Source of the DNA: an uncultured Methylococcales bacterium
Lineage (GTDB): Bacteria > Pseudomonadota > Gammaproteobacteria > Methylococcales > Methylomonadaceae
DNA length: 51,552 nt
Reading direction: 5' to 3'
Assembly (NCBI GenBank): GCA_903902705.1
Contig: CAIUVX010000133.1
Location: forward strand, 1 to 51,552
In this document: piece by piece, positions 32,801 through 41,633 of the stretch
Position numbering within the stretch: the first letter of the stretch is position 1
Layout of the letters: every line of letters begins with the position of its first letter
The notes under the pieces: generated by a model
What the model was told of the DNA's origin: nothing
What the model saw: only the letters and a program-made list of their open reading frames with translations
Database searches by the model: none
Translations under genes and position numbers: made by a program

Positions 32801-33074
32801 TTTTCCTGATTTGGGTGTGGTGAAATTAACCCAAAAATTAGAACGCTGGTGGCTGTTGGATTTTAAAGCCGTGCAGGATGAATTAAAAAAATCCTATAAA
32901 ATCGACATTCCCTTAAAAGAACGCGGCGCGTGGCAAGAATTTCTCGAAGAAGCAAAAACTGAACGTGAACAAGTGGCGGCACAGATTACGTTATTAGAAA
33001 AGGAGTTAAACACAGCGGTGTACGCTTTATTTAATTTGAGCGATGAAGAAATTAGTTTGATTGAAAGTGCATAG
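29826..33074 (+). CDS. one-polypeptide restriction-modification enzyme (type IIG, Eco57I-like)
   Basis: The 1082-residue protein combines nuclease, N6-adenine methyltransferase and specificity parts, so one gene would both protect and cut DNA. The N-terminus shows a PD-(D/E)xK nuclease pattern: Asp83 in GAVDLALG and Glu103-Leu-Lys105 in LELKGAK. Motif I DPACGSGAF is near 452-460 and catalytic motif IV NPPY at 573-576. The rest resembles TaqI-type specificity regions, with a coiled, glutamate-rich end. There is no Shine-Dalgarno before ATG 29826. No separate methylase or specificity gene is next to it. The last 160 coding bases are repeated downstream (33168-33329). Confidence 0.9.
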   Translation: MPLFNKKVIQQNLTIQDIPAAHLTILQNWQTRIANRDLETQSEVALQGVFMQSIMVDVLGYKQYGEQTYNIAKEYPIARGAVDLALGQFTADKHDDQLHAVLELKGAKTKNLDAIMSGRFKTPVQQAWDYARDAKGCQWILVSNYVELRLYAIGETSLIYEQFELAKLTNPEEYTRFILCLHADNLLTGNTKNLLEQSHQADKDITARFYADYKAVRETVITRLIEDNPDIQPLELIAPAQKLLDRILFIAFSEDRGLIPHHSIEQAYKHVDIYNPKPVYHNFKGLFNAINKGSILLKVPAYNGGLFAPDKLFDKLNVADELCNGFLELAKYDFNSEISVTVLGHIFEQSIADLEDITAQIQRGDNLQKTVKATSVTGKRKQHGVVYTPDHITAFIVEHTLGEHLQQRLSECLSEFGTVKDDGSISWNKGKQTELKFWDAWQATLKTIKVVDPACGSGAFLVAAFDVLHAEYQRINDKIADITGQAGIFDLNKEILNRNLSGVDVNPESIEITKLSLWLKTAERGKKLATIDQHLQVGNSLGFATPVSEGGFCWQNQFAKIMQSGGFDVVLGNPPYVRMELLKEIKPWLQEHYKVVSDRADLYAYFFELGLKLLKPNGMLGFISSATFFKTGSGEPLRRYLQTHATLKKVVDFGDLQVFEGVTTYPAILIFQNALPKDDSEIHTLVLKNELPKKLSETFAAQHGVMAHAQLRADSWQLEDARLAQLRDKLTQGYPTLKDVSGSPYRGIVTGFNEAFVIDRATKDKLIQQDPKSAELLKPFLEGKDLKKWHVAPRDLWLIFIPWHFPLHKDLSIKSASEKAELKFEKQYPAIYQHLTQFKNELSARNKTETGIRYEWYALQRYASTYYEEFEKSKIIYPVISQGAKFSVENTKAFSNDKTFILNSVDKFCLGVLNSKVIWFIVSATFSSLRGGVWRFELRGQDMEKLPIPPANNQHPITIENHARMEKIGNLAEQCQTLAEQRYTLETNIRRRFPDLGVVKLTQKLERWWLLDFKAVQDELKKSYKIDIPLKERGAWQEFLEEAKTEREQVAAQITLLEKELNTAVYALFNLSDEEISLIESA

Positions 33075-33089
33075 CACATCGCATTAGGA

Positions 33090-33116
33090 GTCCAAAACAA
33101 GTTTTGGACGTTTTTA
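33090..33116 (+). terminator. terminator after the restriction-modification gene
   Basis: GTCCAAAAC (33090-33098) and GTTTTGGAC (33101-33109) form a hairpin followed by GTTTTTATT. This is a textbook intrinsic terminator on the plus strand. A copy follows at 33345-33371. Confidence 0.85.
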
Positions 33117-33165
33117 TTCGTCCAAGTCATGCCTTGGACTCCGCGCCACGTCACTGCCCAGAATT

Positions 33166-33420
33166 CTTTAAAAGAACGTGGCGCGTGGCAAGAATTTCTC
33201 GAAGAAGCAAAAACTGAACGTGAACAATTGACGGCACAGATTACGTTATTAGAAAAGGAGTTAAACACGGCGGTGTACGCCTTGTTCGACTTAACCGCTG
33301 AAGAAATTAGTTTGATTGAAAGTGCATAGCACATCGTATTAGGAGTCCAAAACAAGTTTTGGACGTTTTTATTCGTCCAAGTCATGCCTTGGACTCCGCG
33401 CCACGTCACTGCCCAGAATT
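33166..33420 (+). repeat. tandem copy of the restriction gene 3' end (255-bp period)
   Basis: Bases 33168-33420 repeat 32913-33165 at a fixed offset of 255 bases. The unit includes the last 162 coding bases, the stop and 93 bases of flank with the GTCCAA palindromes. The copies differ at scattered sites, concentrated near the C-terminal codons (TLF and TAEE in place of SDEE-type residues). The second copy has no start, so it is a gene fragment and not a separate gene. Confidence 0.9.
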
Positions 33421-33457
33421 AAGCAGCGCGTGGGAACGAGTCGAAAGTTTAGCTATC

Positions 33458-33485
33458 GGAGTCCAAACTCATGAGTTTGGACTCC
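33458..33485. terminator. perfect 28-bp palindrome at the deaD 3' end
   Basis: GGAGTCCAAACTCA (33458-33471) and TGAGTTTGGACTCC (33472-33485) are perfect 14-bp arms. It shares GGAGTCCAA with the palindromes at 33087-33140 and their copies. It lies 12 bases from the deaD stop and can serve as a terminator for deaD, and for any plus-strand read-through. Confidence 0.75.
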
Positions 33486-33497
33486 ATCGTGAATGGT

Positions 33498-35306
33498 TTA
33501 TTCGTCTTTTGGCTTAGCGCGTCTGGAGGTTGAACTCATGCGTTTTTTGCTTTTGTCTGGGGTTTTCTCACCAGACTCTATTTTGCTACCGTCCATTTTG
33601 GAGATGTTCAGCAACTGACCTGCAACGCGAATTTTTTTCAGTTCTTGTAACAGTTCTTTAGGCATACCAGCGGGTAATTCAACGGTGCTGTAGTCGTCAG
33701 AAATTTTGATTCTAGCGATATGGTCGCCATCAATGCCTGTTTCATTGGCAATTGCACCGACGATATTACCTGGTTTAACGCCGTGTGCGTGTCCGACTTC
33801 GATACGGAAAGTTTCCATTTCTATGTCGCTACCAAAACTACGTTTGGGTTTACGTTCTCTATCACCGCCTCTGCTATCACCTCTGTCGCCTCTATCAGTT
33901 CTTTCACCTCTGTCGCGTGAGGGTCGGTCATCACGGTCGCGACGTGGACTTTCTTCACGACTTTCTTTGACTTTTTTCGGCGGCTGCATCAGTAAAGGCA
34001 CTTCACCTTGGACTAATTTGGCTAAGGCAGCGGCTATTTCTAAGGCACTGACATTATGTTCTTGTTGATACTGTTCGATTAGTTGACTAAAAAAGCTCAG
34101 TTCTTCTGCGGCTAAGGTGTCAGTAATATTTTGTTTGAAACGGGAAATACGTTTGTTGTTAATGACTTCGGTAGAAGGCAAGCCCATTTCTTCGATTTTT
34201 TGTTTGGTGGCTTTTTCGATATTACCTAGCAGTTTTCTTTCTCTAGGCGCAATAAACAAAATCGCATCACCTGTACGACCTGCGCGACCTGTACGACCAA
34301 TACGATGAACGTAAGATTCGGTATCGTAGGGAATGTCGTAGTTGACAACGTGGGTAACGCGATCTACGTCTAAACCACGCGCCGCCACGTCAGTGGCAAT
34401 CAGAATATCCAGCTTGCCACTTTTTAGATGGGCAATGCTGCGTTCGCGTAAGGCTTGCGACATATCGCCATTAATCGCAGACGCTGAATAACCACGTGCT
34501 TCTAATTTTTCAGCCAATTCCACGGTGGCGGTTTTGGTTCTGACGAAAATAATCATACCGTCAAAGGTTTCCGCTTCGAGTATGCGGGTCAGTGCATCTA
34601 GTTTGTGTACACCACTGACTACCCAAAAACGCTGGCGAATATTTTCCGCAGACGCTGTGGTCACTTTGATAGTGATTTGTTCGGGTTCGTGCAGATATTG
34701 TTGGGCAATTTTGCGAATCACTGACGGCATAGTTGCCGAAAATAAGGCGATTTGGCGTTGTTCTGGAAGTTGATCTAATATCCATTCTACGTCATCAATA
34801 AAACCCATGCGTAGCATTTCATCGGCTTCATCTAATACTAAAACACTGAGTGATTTAAGATTAAGTGTGCCTTTGCGCATGTGATCCATGACGCGGCCTG
34901 GTGTACCAACGACAACGTGTGCGCCACGTTTTAGTTGGCGTAATTGGGTGCTGTAATCTTGTCCGCCGTAAATTGGCAGGACGTGAAAGCCTTTTAAATG
35001 GGCAGCATAACGTTGAAAGGCTTCGGCAACTTGAATGGCAAGTTCACGAGTCGGGGCTAATACCAACACTTGTGGGTCTTTTTGCTTTAAATCAATGCGC
35101 GATAAAATCGGCAGTGCAAAAGCAGCAGTTTTTCCTGTACCTGTTTGTGCTTGTCCCAAAACGTCTTTGCCTTGGAGCATGAAAGGAATAACTTGGGCTT
35201 GAATGGGTGAAGGTGTTTCGTAACCGACATCATCGAGTGCTTTTAGCAGAGGTTCAATCAGTGCTAAATCACGGAAAGAGGGTAATGTTGAAACATCGTT
35301 GGACAT
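33498..35306 (-). CDS. deaD: DEAD-box RNA helicase DeaD/CsdA
   Basis: DeaD unwinds RNA in cold-adapted ribosome assembly and mRNA turnover. The 602-residue protein carries Walker A AQTGTGKT (53-60), PTRELAIQVAE, TPGRVMDHM, the VLDEADEML box, the SAT motif, ARGLDVDRV and HRIGRTGRAGR. After the core come a charged arginine/aspartate-rich linker (repeats of RDR, GDR, DRGD near 445-490) and the DbpA-type RNA-binding domain (TFRIEVGHAHGVKPGNIVGAIANE). The protein ends in a basic tail. It is divergent from dapA; the 206-base gap holds both promoters. Confidence 0.96.
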   Translation of the reverse strand: MSNDVSTLPSFRDLALIEPLLKALDDVGYETPSPIQAQVIPFMLQGKDVLGQAQTGTGKTAAFALPILSRIDLKQKDPQVLVLAPTRELAIQVAEAFQRYAAHLKGFHVLPIYGGQDYSTQLRQLKRGAHVVVGTPGRVMDHMRKGTLNLKSLSVLVLDEADEMLRMGFIDDVEWILDQLPEQRQIALFSATMPSVIRKIAQQYLHEPEQITIKVTTASAENIRQRFWVVSGVHKLDALTRILEAETFDGMIIFVRTKTATVELAEKLEARGYSASAINGDMSQALRERSIAHLKSGKLDILIATDVAARGLDVDRVTHVVNYDIPYDTESYVHRIGRTGRAGRTGDAILFIAPRERKLLGNIEKATKQKIEEMGLPSTEVINNKRISRFKQNITDTLAAEELSFFSQLIEQYQQEHNVSALEIAAALAKLVQGEVPLLMQPPKKVKESREESPRRDRDDRPSRDRGERTDRGDRGDSRGGDRERKPKRSFGSDIEMETFRIEVGHAHGVKPGNIVGAIANETGIDGDHIARIKISDDYSTVELPAGMPKELLQELKKIRVAGQLLNISKMDGSKIESGEKTPDKSKKRMSSTSRRAKPKDE

Positions 35307-35460
35307 GTATGTACCTGTATGGAGTCTTGGAGAGGCGCGAAAGCGCGGGGAAACGTCTTTATGATGGGATTATAGCGCATTACACGGCTATTTTACTAAT
35401 TTAGCGGTGATGTAGTCTGAGTAAGTTTGATACCGCTTGTACCTTTTTTAAGCATTTGCT

Positions 35461-35469
35461 TGTTATAAT
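35461..35469 (+). promoter_or_regulatory. extended -10 promoter of dapA
   Basis: TGTTATAAT (35461-35469) is a perfect extended -10 element. No good -35 lies 17 bases upstream, as is allowed for this class. The start of transcription would be about 40 bases before the dapA ATG. Confidence 0.65.
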
Positions 35470-35512
35470 GCCCATCGTTTTGTAAATGTATTAATTTTGA
35501 TCGAGAGATTTC

Positions 35513-36391
35513 ATGATTCAAGGTAGTATCGTAGCGTTAGTAACACCGATGGAGGCAAGCGGGGCAATCGATTTTAAACGACTTAAAACCTTAGTTGCTT
35601 TTCATATTGAACAAGGCACGGATGCACTGGTTGCTGTGGGAACAACGGGCGAGTCTGCCACCTTGGACGAGGGTGAGCATTGCACAGTTATTAAAGCAGT
35701 GGTTGACTACGTTGACGGAAAAATACCCGTTATTGCTGGCACGGGCGCAAATTCTACCACCGAAGCGATTAATCTTACCCAAAAAGCCAAACAAGCAGGT
35801 GCGGATGCCTGTTTAATCGTTACGCCTTATTACAATAAACCAACTCAAGAAGGTTTATATTTACATCATAAAGCTATTGCGGAAGCGGTGGATATTCCGC
35901 AAATTTTATACAATGTTCCAGGTCGTACTGTTTGTGATATGTTGCCTGAAACCGTTGGACGCTTATCGCACATTCCTAATATTGTTGGTATCAAAGAAGC
36001 TACGGGCGATTTATCGCGAGTTAAAAAAATCCGTGATTTAGTCGATAGCGATTTTGCGATTTACACAGGGGATGATGCCTCTAGCCGTGAATTTTGTTTA
36101 TTAGGCGGTCATGGTTCTATTACGGTGACGGGTAATGTCGCGCCACGCTTAGTTCATGATATGTTGATGGCTGCAATCGCAGGTGATAGCGAAACCGCTT
36201 TGGCGATTGATAGCAAATTAACAGGTTTACATGAAGCTCTATTTATTCAATCCAACCCTATTCCTGTGAAATGGGCAATGGTTGAAATGGGTTTGATGGA
36301 CAAAGGTATTCGTTTGCCCTTAACGTGGTTGACCGAAGAGTGTTTTGATGTAGTGCGTGCTGCAATGCACCAAGCAGAAGTTATTCAATGA
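35513..36391 (+). CDS. dapA: 4-hydroxy-tetrahydrodipicolinate synthase
   Basis: DapA condenses aspartate semialdehyde with pyruvate, the entry to lysine and diaminopimelate synthesis. The 292-residue TIM barrel shows VAVGTTGESATLDEGEH, VTPYYNKPTQEGLYLHHKAI (active-site tyrosine), VPGRTVCDMLPE and the Schiff-base lysine in VGIKEATGDLSRV. Length and order match E. coli DapA. Its TGA overlaps the bamC ATG (ATGA), the standard dapA-bamC arrangement. Confidence 0.98.
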   Translation: MIQGSIVALVTPMEASGAIDFKRLKTLVAFHIEQGTDALVAVGTTGESATLDEGEHCTVIKAVVDYVDGKIPVIAGTGANSTTEAINLTQKAKQAGADACLIVTPYYNKPTQEGLYLHHKAIAEAVDIPQILYNVPGRTVCDMLPETVGRLSHIPNIVGIKEATGDLSRVKKIRDLVDSDFAIYTGDDASSREFCLLGGHGSITVTGNVAPRLVHDMLMAAIAGDSETALAIDSKLTGLHEALFIQSNPIPVKWAMVEMGLMDKGIRLPLTWLTEECFDVVRAAMHQAEVIQ

Positions 36392-37110
36392 AAAATAAAC
36401 TATTAACTCGCTTTATTTATGCCACCGCTGTGTTGAGTGCTTTATCAGCTTGTAGCTCTATTAAAGAAGCATTCCCTGATAAGGAAAAAGACTATCAGTT
36501 CACCACAGAAATCCCTAAGTTGACCGTACCTGCTGATCTAGCAAAAGGAACTAATTTAAGCTCTGTCGCCAGCTCAGCAAAACCTCAAAGTGCTGAGGCT
36601 ACGGCTAATACAACTGCGACTGCAACTAAGCCTTCCGAAACTGAGACTAAACCCGCTGACAATGCCGCTCCCACTGAATCGGCAAGCGATGAGCTACCCG
36701 CTACTATAGATCCAAAATCGATTACTGCTGAATTGCAAGAATCGAGTAATCATATCAACTACTTACGCATTAACACGCCATTTCTTACTGCGTGGCGAGT
36801 TGTTAGCAAAGCCTTAAGCAGAAAATCCATTGAAGTGAACGAACGTAATCAAGCTGACAAAGTTTTCACTGTTCAATATGATCCCGATGAAAAAGCCGCA
36901 GAAGATGGTACTTATATGGATGAGGTAAACTTCATGCTGCATGGCTTTCAAGGCAATGAAAAAGAATATTTTCTTAAATTAGTTGAAAACAATCAACAGA
37001 CCGATGTAGTAGTTTTAAATGAAGAACAAAAACCAACCACTGATGAAGGTGGTTTAAAATTACTAAAAACTCTACAACAAAGTATTAAAGCGAATTTAGC
37101 GGGTAAATAA
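36388..37110 (+). CDS. bamC: outer membrane assembly lipoprotein BamC
   Basis: BamC is an accessory lipoprotein of the beta-barrel assembly machine at the outer membrane. The N-terminus has the leader ending LSALSAC (lipobox), then the conserved unstructured segment KDYQFTTEIPKLTVPADLAKG that binds BamD, an alanine/threonine-rich spacer (residues about 70-110), and the helix-grip C-terminal part. The 240-residue length is shorter than E. coli BamC (344), so one of the two helix-grip domains may be missing. It overlaps dapA by 4 bases. No purC follows, unlike in E. coli. Confidence 0.9.
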   Translation: MKNKLLTRFIYATAVLSALSACSSIKEAFPDKEKDYQFTTEIPKLTVPADLAKGTNLSSVASSAKPQSAEATANTTATATKPSETETKPADNAAPTESASDELPATIDPKSITAELQESSNHINYLRINTPFLTAWRVVSKALSRKSIEVNERNQADKVFTVQYDPDEKAAEDGTYMDEVNFMLHGFQGNEKEYFLKLVENNQQTDVVVLNEEQKPTTDEGGLKLLKTLQQSIKANLAGK

Positions 37111-37211
37111 TCCTTAGCGTGGGCTGACGCAAGAAAGCCCAATACAATAACCGTTTCTTGTTGGTTTTTGCTTTACACATAGCCCAATCTACATACATTG
37201 CCTTATTCATC

Positions 37212-40200
37212 ATGCTAAAAATCTCTGGTAGCTCTGCCCTTTCTGACTTTCGTGTCAACAATCTATTAGTTTCTCTGCAAGCGATAGAACCCTCTATCAC
37301 CTCTGTGACTGCACGCTTTATGCACTTTGTCGGGACTGAACGCGATTTAGACGACAATTCATTGGTCATACTTAAGCAGTTACTCGCCTACGGTGGCGAC
37401 AGTATCGACACTGAATCACAAGGTGAATCGCTGTTAGTTGTTCCGCGTTCAGGCACTATTTCACCGTGGTCAAGTAAAGCTACTGAAATTGCGCAACGCT
37501 GTGGTTTGTCTAGTGTTAAACGACTGGAACGCGGTATTGAATACACGTTAACCGCCAGTAATTGCTTGTCAGAAGACAGTAAACACCAACTAGCTACGTT
37601 ATTGCATGACCGTATGACGCAAACTGTTATTTACGATGCTAGCCAGTTAGATTTATTTGCTGAACATCACCCCGCGCCGTTGCAAACCATTAATATTATG
37701 GAGCAAGGACAAGACGCGCTCATTCAAGCCAATGCTGAACTAGGTATGGCATTATCCGATGATGAAATCGCTTATTTAGTCGAAAGTTTTCAAGCCTTAG
37801 GCAGAAACCCGTCCGATGTGGAATTGATGATGTTTGCGCAAGCTAACTCCGAACATTGTCGCCATAAAATATTTAATGCGAATTGGACGATTGATGGCAT
37901 AGAGCAAGCGCACACACTGTTTGGCATGATACGCAACACCGCAAAACAAAGCCCTGCTGATATTTTATCTGCCTACAGCGATAACTCCTCAGTGATTGAA
38001 GGATCACGCGCAAAAGTCTTTATTCGCAACGCCATGACAGGCGAATACCGCTATACGGAAGAACACGCGCATTTATTGATGAAAGTCGAAACCCACAATC
38101 ACCCGACTGCTATTTCACCATTTTCTGGTGCGGCAACAGGTTCAGGCGGCGAAATTCGTGATGAAGGCGCGACAGGACGTGGTTCTGCGACTAAAGCAGG
38201 TTTAACGGGTTTTTCGGTGTCGCATTTAAAAATCCCCAACTTCGCGCAACCGTGGGAACAAGATAACGGCAAACCTGAGCGTATCGCTTCTGCCTTAGAC
38301 ATTATGTTGGCAGGTCCTTTAGGTGGTGCGGCGTTTAATAATGAATTTGGTCGTCCTAATCTTGCGGGTTATTTTCGCAGTTTTGAACAACCCGTATTAG
38401 GCACTGATAACGCCTTTCGCGGCTACCATAAACCGATTATGTTAGCAGGCGGCATGGGCAATATTCGCCCGATGCTGGTGGAAAAACAAAAAATCCCTGC
38501 GGGTTCGCTGATTATTATCTTAGGCGGCCCTGCTATGTTAATTGGTTTAGGTGGTGGTGCGGCTTCATCGCAAGCCTCAGGTGCAAGCTCAGAATCCTTG
38601 GATTTTGCTTCCGTACAACGTGAAAATCCTGAAATGCAACGTCGTTGCCAAGAAGTGATTAATCACTGTAATTCGCTAGGTAGTGACACACCGATTATTT
38701 CCATACATGACATCGGTGCGGGTGGTTTATCGAATGCCGTGCCTGAAATTATTCATGATTGCAATAAAGGCGGACGGTTTGAATTACGCAAAGTCAACAA
38801 TGACGACATCGGAATGTCACCGATGCAAATCTGGTGTAATGAAGCGCAAGAGCGTTATGTGGTCGCTATTAAACCCACGTCATTACTTCTATTTACTGAA
38901 TTTTGTGAGCGTGAACACTGCTTGTTTGCGGTGATTGGTGAAGCCGCCGATGAAGAACATTTAACGCTCAACGACTCGTTATTAGGTGACAAACCTGTCG
39001 ATATTCCGATGTCAGTGTTATTTGGCAAACCACCCAAAATGCACCGCAATGTCACGCATAGCCAACCTGCAACCGCTGCGTTAGATTTTAGCGGCGTTAC
39101 CCTCGCTGATGCTGTGCAACGAGTGTTAGCGTTTCCTGCGGTAGCGGATAAAAGTTTCTTGATTCATATCGGCGACCGTTCGGTCACAGGTTTAGTGGCA
39201 CGAGATCAACTCGTAGGCCCGTGGCAAGTGCCTGTTGCCGATGTTGCTGTCACTGCCTCAGGTTTTCACGCACTGACAGGTGAAGCAATGGCATTGGGTG
39301 AACGCACACCGATTGCGGTAATCAATGCCCCCGCATCTGGACGCATGGCAATCGCCGAAGCCATTACTAATATTGCCGCAGCTCGTATTGATTCATTGAA
39401 AAAAATCAAACTGTCTGCCAACTGGATGGCAGCAGCAGGTGCAGAAGGTGAAGATGCCGCATTATTTGATACCGTCAAAACCGTGGGTATGGAACTCTGC
39501 CCTGCTTTAGGTATCGCTATTCCCGTCGGCAAAGATTCTTTATCCATGCAAACCCGCTGGCAAGATGACACAGGTAATAAAACCATGACTTCGCCGTTAT
39601 CGTTAATTATTACCGCTTTCGCGCCTGTGTTGGATGTCAGTAAAACTCTCACCCCACAAATGCGGGCGGTGAATAACAGCGCGTTGATTTTAATTGACTT
39701 AGGCGCGGGTAAAAATCGTTTAGGCGGTTCAGTATTAGCGCAAGTGTATTCCCAATTGGGTGACAACTGCCCTGATCTCGACCACGCCGAATTATTAAAA
39801 GCCTTCTTTGAAGCCATTCAAACCCTGAACAACCAAGGTAAACTGCTTAGCTACCACGACCGTTCGGATGGTGGTTTATTAGTCACCGTTGCGGAGATGC
39901 TATTTGCAGGTAGAGTAGGTGCGAATTTAACTATCGACAACTTAGGTGCAGATGCCTTAGCCGCCTTGTTTAATGAAGAACTGGGGGCGGTCATCCAAGT
40001 CCGTGACAGTGATGCCGATGATGTGGTTAAACTGTTAAAACACTGGGGCTTAGTCGATTGTATTTATGTTATTGGGCGCGTTATTCCTGAACAACGAATT
40101 AATATTCACCACACGGGTGAACTGATTTATTCAGCTAGCCGCGCACAACTGCAAACTATCTGGTCAGAAGTTAGCTACAGAATGCAGGCATTACGCGATA

Positions 40201-41087
40201 ATCCTGACTGCGCCAAACAACAGTTTGACCGACTCACCGATGATAACGACATCGGCTTACACACCAAACTCAGTTTTGATGTGCATAACAATGTTGCTGC
40301 GCCGTTTATTGCTTTAACGCGACCAAAAATTGCCATTTTGCGTGAACAAGGTGTGAACGGTCATGTCGAAATGGCAGCCGCATTTGACCGCGCAGGTTTT
40401 ACCAGTGTTGACGTGCATATCAGTGATATTATTCACGGACGCGTCAGCTTAGCAGACTTCACAGGCTTGGCTGCGTGCGGCGGTTTTTCTTACGGTGACG
40501 TACTCGGTGCAGGCGGCGGCTGGGCAAAATCCATTTTATTTAATGCTCGCGCTCGCGATGAATTTTCCGCCTTTTTTCAACGCACTGATACCTTTGGTTT
40601 AGGCGTGTGTAATGGTTGTCAAATGATGTCAGGTTTAAAAGACATCATCACAGGTGCTGAGCATTGGCCGCGTTTTATGCGCAATACGTCTGAACAGTTT
40701 GAAGCTAGAGTTGCAATGGTTGAAGTACAAAAATCGCCGTCTATTTTATTTGCAGGTATGGAAGGTTCAAGAATGCCTGTGAGTATTGCGCATGGTGAAG
40801 GACGTGCGGTGTTTGCAGGTAATCCACAGGCAGCGTTTGATGCAGGGGCAGTGGCATTGTGTTATGTTGACAATTACGGTGCATTGACCACTGACTTTCC
40901 CGCTAACCCGAATGGATCGCCGCTAGGTATTACAGGTTTAACCAGCAACGACGGGCGTTTTACTATTATGATGCCACACCCTGAACGTTGTTTTAGAACG
41001 GTACAAAATTCATGGTATCCTGATGATTGGCGTGAATATGGTGTATGGATGCGTCTATTTAGAAATGCACGAGTATGGACACAATAG
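37212..41087 (+). CDS. purL: phosphoribosylformylglycinamidine synthase
   Basis: PurL makes FGAM from FGAR, glutamine and ATP in purine biosynthesis. This is the large fused form (1291 residues; E. coli 1295), with the N-terminal PurS-like part, two synthetase halves ([56 protein letters not shown]) and a C-terminal glutamine amidotransferase with nucleophile [10 protein letters not shown] and [14 protein letters not shown] chose the ATG at 37212, whose [14 protein letters not shown] is the familiar start; an upstream frame extension lacks similarity. It stands 101 bases after bamC. Confidence 0.98.
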   Translation: MLKISGSSALSDFRVNNLLVSLQAIEPSITSVTARFMHFVGTERDLDDNSLVILKQLLAYGGDSIDTESQGESLLVVPRSGTISPWSSKATEIAQRCGLSSVKRLERGIEYTLTASNCLSEDSKHQLATLLHDRMTQTVIYDASQLDLFAEHHPAPLQTINIMEQGQDALIQANAELGMALSDDEIAYLVESFQALGRNPSDVELMMFAQANSEHCRHKIFNANWTIDGIEQAHTLFGMIRNTAKQSPADILSAYSDNSSVIEGSRAKVFIRNAMTGEYRYTEEHAHLLMKVETHNHPTAISPFSGAATGSGGEIRDEGATGRGSATKAGLTGFSVSHLKIPNFAQPWEQDNGKPERIASALDIMLAGPLGGAAFNNEFGRPNLAGYFRSFEQPVLGTDNAFRGYHKPIMLAGGMGNIRPMLVEKQKIPAGSLIIILGGPAMLIGLGGGAASSQASGASSESLDFASVQRENPEMQRRCQEVINHCNSLGSDTPIISIHDIGAGGLSNAVPEIIHDCNKGGRFELRKVNNDDIGMSPMQIWCNEAQERYVVAIKPTSLLLFTEFCEREHCLFAVIGEAADEEHLTLNDSLLGDKPVDIPMSVLFGKPPKMHRNVTHSQPATAALDFSGVTLADAVQRVLAFPAVADKSFLIHIGDRSVTGLVARDQLVGPWQVPVADVAVTASGFHALTGEAMALGERTPIAVINAPASGRMAIAEAITNIAAARIDSLKKIKLSANWMAAAGAEGEDAALFDTVKTVGMELCPALGIAIPVGKDSLSMQTRWQDDTGNKTMTSPLSLIITAFAPVLDVSKTLTPQMRAVNNSALILIDLGAGKNRLGGSVLAQVYSQLGDNCPDLDHAELLKAFFEAIQTLNNQGKLLSYHDRSDGGLLVTVAEMLFAGRVGANLTIDNLGADALAALFNEELGAVIQVRDSDADDVVKLLKHWGLVDCIYVIGRVIPEQRINIHHTGELIYSASRAQLQTIWSEVSYRMQALRDNPDCAKQQFDRLTDDNDIGLHTKLSFDVHNNVAAPFIALTRPKIAILREQGVNGHVEMAAAFDRAGFTSVDVHISDIIHGRVSLADFTGLAACGGFSYGDVLGAGGGWAKSILFNARARDEFSAFFQRTDTFGLGVCNGCQMMSGLKDIITGAEHWPRFMRNTSEQFEARVAMVEVQKSPSILFAGMEGSRMPVSIAHGEGRAVFAGNPQAAFDAGAVALCYVDNYGALTTDFPANPNGSPLGITGLTSNDGRFTIMMPHPERCFRTVQNSWYPDDWREYGVWMRLFRNARVWTQ

Positions 41088-41140
41088 ATGTTGGTAAAAG
41101 GCAGTGCCTTTTAAGTTTTTAGCTTTGTTTGGAGTGTCGT

Positions 41141-41545
41141 TTGAATTTCCCTAATAAACAGCAGATACTGCGGGTATCATTTTGGACGGTTATTACCATC
41201 TTTTTTGCCGCGCCTATAGAGATATTTCATTTACTACTGGAGTGCTTTCATGTCTTGTTTGAATGGACAGAAACCTCACTAGATTTCATGATTGAACTTT
41301 TATTTGATACCTCGCTACACACGACACAAGTCGTTGTGTTTTACATTATAATAGCGGGTATTTTTTATGGGTTTTATCGATTATGGAGGGGATTACCCGA
41401 GTTTTGTAGTCGCCAGAAAGCAAATCTTTCTATGTTTTTTGCTAACGAAATAGAGTCTATCTTGATTTATTGGCAAGAATCTATTGCGAATAAAGCTAAA
41501 TTATTAAGTGCCGCGGCTGGACTGATTTTTTTATTATTTATTTAA
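41141..41545 (+). CDS. small membrane protein of unknown function
   Basis: The product has 134 residues from a TTG start at 41141, preceded by GGAG at 41131-41134 with good spacing. It has two strongly hydrophobic segments (TIFFAAPIEIFHLLLECFHVLFEW, and VVVFYIIIAGIFYGFYRLW) and a C-terminal hydrophobic stretch (LLSAAAGLIFLLFI), so it is probably an inner-membrane protein. I recognise no family. It lies 53 bases after purL. An upstream TTG at 41129 is possible but lacks a ribosome site. Confidence 0.65.
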   Translation: MNFPNKQQILRVSFWTVITIFFAAPIEIFHLLLECFHVLFEWTETSLDFMIELLFDTSLHTTQVVVFYIIIAGIFYGFYRLWRGLPEFCSRQKANLSMFFANEIESILIYWQESIANKAKLLSAAAGLIFLLFI

Positions 41546-41633
41546 AAGACTACTTGAATCCAAGCCTCTTAATACGGGATAACGGTATTTCCTATGTATT
41601 CTGACATCAATTATGACGATATGTTATCGTCTT

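Noticed and set aside
33129-33329. 66-residue frame after the restriction gene as a separate gene
   Set aside because: It is the duplicated C-terminal fragment of that gene, with an accidental upstream ATG and no ribosome site.
32894-33409. 171-residue antisense frame over the restriction gene end
   Set aside because: It remains open only because the 255-bp tandem repeat is a multiple of three; it encodes the same antisense peptide twice and has no independent support.
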